From positions 1 to 35,263 of the forward strand of contig QMPP01000008.1 in the NCBI GenBank assembly GCA_003650425.1: a stretch of 35,263 bases of DNA, in the 5' to 3' direction. Positions 25,569 to 34,200 of this stretch are shown in pieces. The translations under genes and the position numbers were made by a program. Under the pieces are notes generated by a model. It searched no databases. It saw only the letters and a program-made list of their open reading frames with translations, and was not told the origin of the DNA. How positions within the stretch are numbered: the stretch's first letter is position 1; every line of letters starts with the position of its first letter. Origin of the DNA: Bacteroidota bacterium (lineage in GTDB: Bacteria; Bacteroidota; Bacteroidia; Bacteroidales; F082).

Positions 25569-25605
25569 ATGTCATCCTGACACTGGTTGTCAGGGTGACA
25601 TTTTT
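25569..25605 (+). terminator. Terminator of the DUF5320 gene
   Basis: The 14-base arms at 25569-25582 and 25588-25601 pair fully apart from one T-G wobble around a 5-base loop and run directly into TTTTT. It is a textbook intrinsic terminator beginning 7 bases after the stop codon. Confidence 0.85.
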
Positions 25606-25647
25606 GGTAATATCCTTACAACATAAGGTATAATCAGGAGGTTGTTA

Positions 25648-25692
25648 ATGCTTTTATCAGAAAGACTTGTGCAATTCAATAATTATATGTAA
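25648..25692 (+). CDS. Possible 14-codon ORF with a strong ribosome binding site
   Basis: ATG 25648 opens a frame for MLLSERLVQFNNYM and stops at 25690-25692. AGGAGGT at 25636-25642 lies 5 bases upstream, again unusually strong for this genome. It may be the stub of a second gene of the DUF5320 cassette cut short by deletion, a leader peptide, or chance. No family can be assigned. Confidence 0.25.
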   Translation: MLLSERLVQFNNYM

Positions 25693-25726
25693 CTTTACAT
25701 CATGTGAAATATAAAAAATTATAGCC

Positions 25727-26008
25727 ATGTATCAATTAAGAAAGTATCACGGTGATCTGGTTCAGTCGTTGACCTACAGTGATGAAAATCAGGAATTCTC
25801 GGTAGGCATTATTGCTCCCGGTGAATATGAGTTTGGTGCCATTAAAAAAGAAGTTACCACTGTCACCCTTGGCGCCATTAGTGTATGGATAGAAGGTAAT
25901 GACTACTGGAAAACCTATAGCAAGGGCGAAACCTTTGAAATTCCAGAACACAAAAATTTTAAATACAAAGTGGAAACGGTAAGTTCGTATATTTGCCACT
26001 ATAAATAA
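25727..26008 (+). CDS. ppnP: Pyrimidine/purine nucleoside phosphorylase (YaiE/DUF1255)
   Basis: A 93-residue single-domain cupin. The series SVGIIAPGEYEFGAIKKE, TVTLGAISVWIEG, WKTYSKGETFEIPEHKNFKYKV and a final SYICHYK match E. coli PpnP (94 residues) along the whole length. The enzyme splits several nucleosides with phosphate to base and ribose-1-phosphate. Start and length agree with the family. The small TPR gene follows after 14 bases, so the two are probably cotranscribed. No clear promoter is seen, but an ATGTAA/TTACAT pair lies at 25687-25700. Confidence 0.9.
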   Translation: MYQLRKYHGDLVQSLTYSDENQEFSVGIIAPGEYEFGAIKKEVTTVTLGAISVWIEGNDYWKTYSKGETFEIPEHKNFKYKVETVSSYICHYK

Positions 26009-26022
26009 ACGATTTTTTTTAC

Positions 26023-26337
26023 ATGAGAGAAGTGTCAGAGATTATCCATGAAGTGGAATCAACAGAGGATAAAAAGAAACTTGAACGTTTGCTAACAGAA
26101 ATTAACACACGGCTTAATAACAAAGTTGACGTGGACTTATTGTTATGTCGGGCAGGTATCCTCACTAAGTTTCAGCAATATGGCATGGCTATAAACGATT
26201 ACAGCAAGGTATTGGAAATCGATCCTGATTCGAAGCATGCTACCACCCAGATAGACCTGCTCAAAACCATATTACGTTACACCAATACCGACATATACGC
26301 CAGTCCCAACACCAACATGGATCCCTGGTTAGAGTAA
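26023..26337 (+). CDS. Small TPR-like protein
   Basis: A 104-residue soluble protein. Residues about 5-35 are a charged helix pair, and about 40-75 fit one tetratricopeptide repeat (LLLCRAGILTKFQQYGMAINDYSKVLEIDPDSKHA), with the small residue and proline at the usual places. The C-terminus is short and polar, ending NMDPWLE. Single-TPR proteins generally serve as binding adaptors; a partner is not evident. It follows ppnP closely, and the pairing may be a minor operon. Confidence 0.7.
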   Translation: MREVSEIIHEVESTEDKKKLERLLTEINTRLNNKVDVDLLLCRAGILTKFQQYGMAINDYSKVLEIDPDSKHATTQIDLLKTILRYTNTDIYASPNTNMDPWLE

Positions 26338-26349
26338 AAAAAGCGTTAC

Positions 26350-26381
26350 TTTCACACTATTCGATTAAAAGCGTAAATTTG
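26350..26381 (+). promoter_or_regulatory. Promoter for the EamA transporter
   Basis: TTTC (26350-26353), a 20-base spacer and TAAATTTG (26374-26381) fit the Bacteroidetes promoter. The transporter ATG is about 105 bases downstream. A 23-codon ORF begins at 26391 in between, perhaps by chance. Confidence 0.5.
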
Positions 26382-26486
26382 CACCCTACAATGGCAAACC
26401 GGCAATTTTCACTACCTCAATTTATTCATTTACTCAACATTATCTATATCTTACAATGCTGAGAATCGTTGTATTAAAATAGGTGC

Positions 26487-27401
26487 ATGGAAAGAATAAT
26501 AAAATACCGCGTTCACTTGCTAACCCTGTTGGCCATGCTCTTCTGGGGTATCTCATTTGTTTGGTCAAAAGTGGTGTTCCTTACCTACTCCCCCATTACA
26601 ACTATCTTTTTCAGGTTAACCATTTCGGTTATCTTTCTTTTTCTCTACATGATAATAACGCGACAGTTTGAAAAGATCAAACAAAAGGATCTGAAATATC
26701 TATTGCTTTCAGCCCTGTTTAATCCGTTTTTATACTTTCTTGGCGAGAACTTTGGTTTGCAACGGGTTTCTGCCTCATTGGCTTCTGTTATCATCGCCAC
26801 CATACCCGTCATCACCCCTTTTATCGTCATCTTTTTTTACAACGAAAAAATTACACGAATCAATATTTTAGGATTAATTATATCTTTTGTGGGAATATTA
26901 ATTATTGTATTCTCTGACATGCAACAGCTTCAAGGCGATTTTTCGGGCATTCTTATTTTATTTATTGCTGTATTTTCAGCCATCTTTTACACCATCTTTG
27001 TAAAAAAACTAAGTCATTCGTACCGAGCCGTTACCATTGTTGCCTATCAGAATCTGATTGGTGTTCTGATGTTTTTACCGCTGGTGCTGCTATTCGACCT
27101 TGATAACATCCGGCACACCACTCCCAGTAACGAAACCCTTGTTTCTCTTTTAATGCTTGGCATTTTTGCCTCTTCGGCAGCCTTTATCTTTTTTACCGGA
27201 GCCATTAAAAATCTGGGCATCATCAAAACAAACCTTTACACCAACTTAATACCGGTATTCACTTTTCTTTTTGCCTTTGCTATATTAGGAGAAGAGATGA
27301 CCCTGTTTAAAACCATCGGTTTGATAACCGTTATTATAGGGATAATTCTGTCGGAAAGAAATAAAGGGCAAAAGATTACGATTAAGAAATTGGTTGAATA
27401 G
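26487..27401 (+). CDS. EamA/DMT-family transporter
   Basis: A 304-residue inner-membrane protein with ten hydrophobic helices in two EamA repeats. The first half has LFWGISFVWSKVVFLTYSPITTIFFR and the second GILILFIAVFSAIFYTIFVKKLS; IPVITPFIVIFFYNEKI and the matching LIPVFTFLFAFAILGEEMT mark the equivalent ends of the two repeats. Such proteins export amino acids, metabolites or drugs; substrate is unknown. It is preceded by its own promoter. It converges on the outer-membrane receptor gene, with only weak inverted repeats between. Confidence 0.9.
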   Translation: MERIIKYRVHLLTLLAMLFWGISFVWSKVVFLTYSPITTIFFRLTISVIFLFLYMIITRQFEKIKQKDLKYLLLSALFNPFLYFLGENFGLQRVSASLASVIIATIPVITPFIVIFFYNEKITRINILGLIISFVGILIIVFSDMQQLQGDFSGILILFIAVFSAIFYTIFVKKLSHSYRAVTIVAYQNLIGVLMFLPLVLLFDLDNIRHTTPSNETLVSLLMLGIFASSAAFIFFTGAIKNLGIIKTNLYTNLIPVFTFLFAFAILGEEMTLFKTIGLITVIIGIILSERNKGQKITIKKLVE

Positions 27402-27518
27402 TATTATCATTGAAAATAATTTATCAAAGATAATTATCATGCCTGAGGTAGACAGATTGATTGTGCAATATAGGCACACAAACAATTGGAAAATTGCATG
27501 ATTGGGTCATAAAAACAA

Positions 27519-29924
27519 CTACTTATCAAAACTATCTAAAAAGAACTTTTCCTTTTGTTTTTTCTGATATTGCTCTTTTCCGTTAATATTGTAAATAAAA
27601 CTCAAAACAAAATATTGCGATTCATTTTTCCTCCTGTTTGTTTGGCTATATCTATAATTATTTTCATCAACGGCATCAAGATCGAGCCTGAAAATATAAG
27701 TATTGAAAACATCCGACACTTTAAAAATCAATTGCGCTTTATTTTTTAATATCTTTTTGTTTACTGCCAAATCAACATAATATCTTTCTTTATATGTTCC
27801 TAAAATAGATGGTAGTTTCGACCTGAAATATCCGGAAACCTGAAAATCAAAATCATGTGGAAGCTTAAAACTGTTAGATATATTAAAAGTCCAACCTATT
27901 TTGCTGTTGTTGATGAGATTATTTTCATATTCACCCAACAGACTAGTATAAAAGATATTACTATTTGAATTAATCTTCCACCAATCGAATGCTTTTAAGT
28001 TTAACGAAATTTCGCCACCCACAAATTTTGCTTTATTAAGATTAATAAATGTAACAGACAAAGCACTATCGTTTAATGCTGATTTAACCCTTGAAATTGC
28101 CTGATTAATATTACGGTAATAGATGGAGCCTACAACTGAAAACTTGCTAACAACAAAACGACTTCCTATTTCAATGGAATTCACGTATTCGGGCTTCAAA
28201 TCAGGGTTTCCTTTATGCGTATTTAATAAATCTGCATATTCATCGGAAAATGGGTTTAGCATTTTTATTGTTGGGCGATTTATCCTCCGGTTGTAGCCAA
28301 CAAAAATCGAGAATTGTTCATTCATTTTCCGGGATAAATTTACCGAAGGAAAAAAATCGATATATTCATCAGCATACTCGTTGTTTTGCTTATTAGAAGT
28401 ATATTCACCTCTAAGCCCGACCTGCAAAACAAAGTATTTAAATTTGGCATTTACATCAACATACGCAGCCTGTATAAGCTGATTATAAATGAATTTATTC
28501 ACCAGCGCAGTGTCGCTAATCCATTCCCCTGAATTAGAGTAACTTTCAGAATCAAAATCATTCATCAGATCCTTTCCATTAAAGTTATAACCTGTTTCAA
28601 ATTTTAATGAATCATTTACCGGATGGATATAATCCAAAGAAAAATTAGTCTGTTTGTTAACTTGTTTTGAGAAAGTATTTTGCAGTTCAGAATTTGTGTT
28701 CGAAGGCTCATCATAATATTTATTTCTCATTTCCTGCCATTGATCTAAAATGGAATAATGGATTTTCGAGGAAAGGTTTCTCCCTTTTCCAAAATAATAA
28801 CTATATTTCAAATTCCCGTCTATGGTGTAGTTGTTTAAATCTATATCAACATCCTTTAATGATTCGCCTGCTGTTTGCCCTGATTTATCAAGTGTTTTAT
28901 AGTTTATTTGCCTGTCGGCATTATTGAACTTTTTTGATGCCATAACAGAAACTCCAATTTGTTGTTTTTTACTTATTGTAATATTTAAGTTTGAATTAAC
29001 AAACACATCATTCAAATTCTCGTCTTGTCGGTCGAATTGATAATAATTATAAGTATTTGGATTTTCATAATTATCACGAAAATGTTCTTTTGTTTGAAAC
29101 ATGGTTTTATGTTTCATTCCAGCATTTATAAAAAAACTAGTTTTTCCTATTTTTCCTGAATAGCCGGCATTTCCGCCAACTGATTCAGGATAACCGGCAT
29201 AAACCATTATTGTTGTTTTACTTTTTTCAAACTTTCCGGATTTTAAAACAATATTAATTATTCCCGACATGCCTTCGGCTTCGTATTTTGCCGATGGGTT
29301 ATTAATCAGCTCTACTGTTTTTACCTGCTCGGCAGGTATTTGGTCAAGCGAATTTACAAGTTCCGATTTCTCACCATTTATCAGAATTATAACTTTATTG
29401 CTTCCCCTATAATTTATATTCCCGTCAATATCAATGTCAACCGAAGGAAGTGTTTGCATAATATCGATAGCGGTGCCTCCTGAAACAGTGGTGTTTTTGC
29501 TAACGTTTATTTTTGTCTTCACAAGATTATTTTCAATAAGATTTTTTTCAGCAGTTATCGAGACTTCTGATAATGAGATGCTTTTCCTAATAAGATAAAA
29601 ATCAAATTTTGTTTTTTTCGATCGAACATTCAATTGTTTTGTTGCTTTAACATAACCCATATACGATGCTTCAATAATATAAACACCGGCTTGAATATCT
29701 TTAAACAAATATTTACCGTAAGCATCCGTCATTGTACCTTTAACAAAACCAGAATCGTTTACCGATAAAACCTGAACTGAAGCGAACGGAAGTCCTTCTC
29801 CACTTGTGCTATCCCGCACAATACCATTTATTTGACTCGTTCCGGATATGGTAAAACCGTATATTTTTGTACTTATAAAAACCACTACAAACAAGAATGT
29901 AATTATTCTTTTATTATATTTCAT
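27519..29924 (-). CDS. TonB-dependent-receptor-like outer-membrane beta-barrel protein
   Basis: An 801-residue outer-membrane protein. Residues 1-23 are a signal peptide. Residues about 28-112 form a carboxypeptidase-regulatory-like beta-sandwich (INGIVRDSTSGEGLPFASVQVL...GKYLFKDIQAG). Residues about 125-230 form a plug domain (TAIDIMQTLPSVDIDIDGNINYRGS, VELINNPSAKYEAEGMSGIINIVLK). The rest is a barrel of the OMP_b-brl_3 type. There is no SusD-like partner and no TonB box I can recognise, so the ligand is unknown. The DNA is noticeably more A/T-rich and uses more AT-ending codons than the purine or PEP genes. It is followed by the EamA gene on the opposite strand. Confidence 0.85.
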   Translation of the reverse strand: MKYNKRIITFLFVVVFISTKIYGFTISGTSQINGIVRDSTSGEGLPFASVQVLSVNDSGFVKGTMTDAYGKYLFKDIQAGVYIIEASYMGYVKATKQLNVRSKKTKFDFYLIRKSISLSEVSITAEKNLIENNLVKTKINVSKNTTVSGGTAIDIMQTLPSVDIDIDGNINYRGSNKVIILINGEKSELVNSLDQIPAEQVKTVELINNPSAKYEAEGMSGIINIVLKSGKFEKSKTTIMVYAGYPESVGGNAGYSGKIGKTSFFINAGMKHKTMFQTKEHFRDNYENPNTYNYYQFDRQDENLNDVFVNSNLNITISKKQQIGVSVMASKKFNNADRQINYKTLDKSGQTAGESLKDVDIDLNNYTIDGNLKYSYYFGKGRNLSSKIHYSILDQWQEMRNKYYDEPSNTNSELQNTFSKQVNKQTNFSLDYIHPVNDSLKFETGYNFNGKDLMNDFDSESYSNSGEWISDTALVNKFIYNQLIQAAYVDVNAKFKYFVLQVGLRGEYTSNKQNNEYADEYIDFFPSVNLSRKMNEQFSIFVGYNRRINRPTIKMLNPFSDEYADLLNTHKGNPDLKPEYVNSIEIGSRFVVSKFSVVGSIYYRNINQAISRVKSALNDSALSVTFINLNKAKFVGGEISLNLKAFDWWKINSNSNIFYTSLLGEYENNLINNSKIGWTFNISNSFKLPHDFDFQVSGYFRSKLPSILGTYKERYYVDLAVNKKILKNKAQLIFKVSDVFNTYIFRLDLDAVDENNYRYSQTNRRKNESQYFVLSFIYNINGKEQYQKKQKEKFFLDSFDK

Positions 29925-29985
29925 TATTTTGTCTCGTTATCAATTGAAGTTGTTTAAAGTTACGACACAATCCACATCGCAGCCA

Positions 29986-31119
29986 TCACCCTTTTTTTGA
30001 GCGACGACTACCTCTAAACACCCTTTTTATCTTGTCGATGGTTACCGCGTGCTCTTCGGCACCTATCTTACCCAAAAGAAAACCAATTGGCTTAAGCCTC
30101 TCCACATTTTCACCCAAAACACGCAATACAGCTACCACAGGAACCGCAATAAACATACCCGGCAAGCCCCAAATAAATCCGCCAAAGGTGATGGCCAGAA
30201 TAATCATAAAAGGGTTAATATTAACATGAGCACCAACAATGTTAGGGGTTAAAATATTATTTTCGGTAAACTGAACAATAATAAACTGAAGCACCACCAA
30301 AAAAGCATATTCCGGCGAGTCCATGGTGAAAACAGCAATAAAAAAGGGAAACAGATAACCGATAATCGTTCCGTAATAGGGAATAAAATTCATCAACGCA
30401 GCAAATAATCCCAGCAGCAGGGCAAAGCGCAGACCGATGATAAGAAATCCAAGACTGTTAATCACAAACAAAATGGTTACCACGAAAAACACACCGGTAA
30501 TATAGTGCATGGCAACAGAGTTAACCTCTTCGATAATGCGCTCTGCTTTATCGTGATTTTCCCGGGGAATCAGCATTAACACAAACGCTTTAAATTTATT
30601 GCGATAATAGAGTAGAAAAAAAACATATACCGGAATTACAAAGATGGTAAACAAGGTATTAAAGGTAATGCCAAAGGCCGTGTTTGCCACGTTGGCACTA
30701 TTGGACAGCACCGTCTCAATCATTCCTGAAACACTGTTCTTTATCTCCCCTGAAGTAATACCCAACATGTTTTCAAACGAACTGAAAATAGTGTTTATGT
30801 TTTGCGCGGCCTGGTATTTCATCTCCGGAATATTTGTTAAAAACAGTGCCGACTCCTTAGAAATAAAAAACAAAACACCATAAACTATGGCAAGCCCCAG
30901 TATAATTCCGATGATATTGGAAAGAATTCGCGGTAAATGCCTCTTCTCAAGATAATTTGCAACAGGAAAAATAAAGTATGCGAAAAGTACTCCGAGTACG
31001 ATAGGACGCAGGTAGTTTTTAAATTCTGACAGAATATAAAAGGTTAACCAAATAAACAACAGGGCAATGGTTACGTTAAAAAGTAACGGAAATTGTATTT
31101 TACCCCTCGACCGTTTCAT
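29986..31119 (-). CDS. AI-2E/PerM family transporter
   Basis: A 377-residue membrane protein with about eight helices. The N-terminal pair of helices, the LRPIVLGVLFAYFIFPVANYLEKR turn, a periplasmic-type helical region (about 105-150) and the C-terminal FIPYYGTIIGYLFP and LTPNIVGAHVNINPFMIILAITFGGFIWGLPGMFIAVPVVAVLRV blocks are all typical of the UPF0118/AI-2E family. Members have been linked to autoinducer-2 export and to Na+/H+ exchange; the function here is not determined. A promoter is visible at 31145-31177. The receptor gene downstream is only 61 bases away and may share the transcript. Confidence 0.9.
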   Translation of the reverse strand: MKRSRGKIQFPLLFNVTIALLFIWLTFYILSEFKNYLRPIVLGVLFAYFIFPVANYLEKRHLPRILSNIIGIILGLAIVYGVLFFISKESALFLTNIPEMKYQAAQNINTIFSSFENMLGITSGEIKNSVSGMIETVLSNSANVANTAFGITFNTLFTIFVIPVYVFFLLYYRNKFKAFVLMLIPRENHDKAERIIEEVNSVAMHYITGVFFVVTILFVINSLGFLIIGLRFALLLGLFAALMNFIPYYGTIIGYLFPFFIAVFTMDSPEYAFLVVLQFIIVQFTENNILTPNIVGAHVNINPFMIILAITFGGFIWGLPGMFIAVPVVAVLRVLGENVERLKPIGFLLGKIGAEEHAVTIDKIKRVFRGSRRSKKG

Positions 31120-31144
31120 AGAAACTTTTTTTTTTGAATTAAGG

Positions 31145-31177
31145 CAAATTTACTAAGGATTTCGGTTACATCCACAA
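31145..31177 (-). promoter_or_regulatory. Promoter for the AI-2E family gene
   Basis: Minus-strand TTG (31177-31175), 22 bases and TAAATTTG (31152-31145) match the Bacteroidetes consensus. It lies in the 96-bp divergent region shared with the cotransporter-like gene, whose own -7 may be TATTTTTA at 31184-31191. Confidence 0.55.
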
Positions 31178-31215
31178 TTTGCCTATTTTTACTCATTAAA
31201 AAATTATATAAAATA

Positions 31216-34200
31216 ATGGCAGTCGAACCCAAAAAATTTGGTGCATTTTCAGGCGTTTTTACCCCCTCAATACTAACAATACTGGGTGTTATCATGTACC
31301 TTCGTTTAGGCTGGGTGGCAGGAATAGCGGGGCTAACGGGTATTATTGCCATTATTTTACTGGCTCATGTTATTTCGTTTACAACGGGGTTAAGCATCTC
31401 GTCGATTGCCACCGACAAGCGCATTAAAGCAGGTGGTATTTACTATATTCTTTCGCGATCGTTAGGACTTCCCATGGGAGGATCTATCGGCATTACACTC
31501 TTTGTGGGCACTGCATTAAGCATCTCACTGTACATTATCGGTTTTACCGAAAGTTTTTTATCCATCCCCACTATTCAGGGATGGATAGAAGCCATTGGCA
31601 TGACCCCCGACAGCTTAAACACCACCAGGGTTATCGGTACAGCCATACTCGTGTTACTGGTAATAATAGCCTTTATAAGCACCGACATAGCCATAAAAAC
31701 CCAGTTTATCATTTTAACTGCTATCGCCCTGTCGTTGGTTTCAATTTTCATCGGTTTTTTTGTCCACCCCAACATAGCCCCTCAAACCGGCGGTATTGAC
31801 ATCTCCCCTTTTAAAGATTTTTCGTTTGAAGTGGTGTTTGCCGTATTTTTTCCGGCAGTAACAGGCTTCACAGCAGGAGTGGCCATGTCGGGCGATTTAA
31901 AAGACCCGAAAAAGGATATTCCCAAAGGAACTATGTGGGCCATTATCATCGGGTTTGTTGTTTACCTTTTGCTGGGCATCAGTTTCGTTTTATTTATTGA
32001 CCGCGACTTGTTGTTACACGACTATAACTTCCTGTTGCGTCTGGCCTGGATTCCGGCTCTGGTAATTGCCGGAATATGGGGCGCTACCCTCTCGTCGGCA
32101 CTAGGAGGTATTTTAGGCGGTCCCCGTATATTACAAGCCATAGCCAATGACAAGATTGTACCAAAGCTCTTTGCCAAAGGATACGGTGCCAGCAACGAAC
32201 CACGCAACGCCCTTTTGTTTACCTTTCTTATCTCGGAACTTGGTGTACTCATTGGCGATTTGAATATTATCGCGGGGATTGTTACCATGTTTTACCTGAC
32301 TGCTTACGGATTTATTAACCTGGCATTTGCCCTTGAAAAGTGGGCCAGCGCCGATTTCCGTCCCTCCTTTAATGTTTCGGTGTGGGTTGGCGTAGTTGGC
32401 TTTGTTGCCAGCTTCATGATCATGTTCAAGCTCGATATGGTTAACATGTTTGTGGCGCTTATTATACTGGGTATCATATACTACTACATAAGTCGCAAGC
32501 ACCATCACAAGCGTATGAGCAGCGTATGGGAAGGCGTTAACATGGCTCTGGTGCGAACCGTACTTAATAAACTAAACAAGCAAAAAACCAGCGAGCAAAA
32601 CTGGAAACCAAACATCCTGCTTTTTAGTGGGGGCATCAAAAAGAGACCATATCTCATTGAATTTGCTAAAGCATTGGTGGCACAACAAGGCATGGTTTCT
32701 AATTTCGACCTGAGATTAAACCCTTCGACCAAAGAGCTTTTCCCCAAAAGAAGAGAGGTCATTCAGGAAGAGGATACAAATAGCAACAAGGGTATATTTG
32801 CCCAAAAGATGGAATGCAACGATATTTTTAAAGGCATTGAGACCATCACGTCTGTGTACGGTTTTAGCGGTGTAGAACCCAATACTGTTTTAATGGGCTG
32901 GGGCAGGAACAGCGACAACCCCAGACGGTTTGTTAGTATGATTAACAGGCTTATAAACCTCAATATGAACGTAGTACTGCTCGATTACGATAAAGAGAGA
33001 GGTTTTGGCAGTTACAGCACTATAGACTTATGGTGGCGTGGTGGTTCGAACAATGGGAATTTTATGCTGGCGCTTATCAAGTTTATCCATGTTACCTACG
33101 AGTGGCGTAACGCCAGGGTACGCATTATGATTGTGAACCCGGTAAACGAAAACAAATCGTGGATTGAGCGCGATGCCCGCAACGTACTGGCTAACATGCG
33201 CATCGATGCCGAAATAAGGGTAATTAATAATGAAATCGAAAAGCGCTCAATTTATGACATCATCAAACACGAGTCGATTAACACCGATCTGGTATTTATC
33301 GGCTTCCCGGATATTGTAAAAGGAAAGGAAAAAGAATTTATCAAAAGTACTGACCGGATATGCTTAAACATTGGTACCACAGCGCTGGTTAAAGCTTCTT
33401 CGCTATTTCAGGAGCTCCACATTGGCTTTGTACCCAGCACAAGTCAAAAAGGGTTTTCTGCTGATAACAAACAGGCACCCATTAAAGTCCCCTCCCTAGC
33501 CAAACCCATCTCCGAAACTTTTGAAATAGAGATAACCCGTTATTACAACCATTACATTCAATTTACCAAATCGATACTCAAGCAACATCTTGACCCTTTG
33601 TTCTCAAAATGGTATCTATTGATTGCCAACATCGAAAAAGCATGGAATTCTTCTTATGAGTTAATTCATCAAAAACTTCAAGAGCAGGAAACTGACTTAC
33701 GAATTTTTATTACCAATCAGAACCTTCAGCTCGCTATCAAAACCAAAAAACTGACTCAAAAGTTTTACGACAATAACGAAATGATGATGCAAGGAAAGGT
33801 GGAAGCATTGACCGTTTCACTGGAAGAGCTGCAAACAAAAATTGCTTCCCTGGTGCCGGATGAAATAACCATTACCCTTACTGACGAGGAGCAACAAATG
33901 TTACTGAAAAACAATAACCTGACTCCCGGCGAAGAACAGTTGCTAAAACAAGAAAAAGGATTCACCGTTCCCTTTCAAAAAATTAAAGAACGTGTGTTAC
34001 TGGCCGATTTAGCCCCTGCATGGCTGGAAATGCTAAAAGAGTTGGGCTATGCCGTGTTTAAACTGGAAATAAAACTTAGTAAACTCAACGATTTAATCGA
34101 ACAGTATCAGGTAGGAAAATACTATTCAAAAGTGGAATACCAGGAGGTAATAGACACCTTATCCAATATAGAGAGCTCCTTTACAGAGTTGATTGATGAG

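Noticed and set aside
27402-27518. Terminator between the convergent EamA and receptor genes
   Set aside because: Only 5-6 base AT-rich inverted repeats (TTATC/GATAA, TGCAAT/ATTGCA) are present; too weak to support a call.
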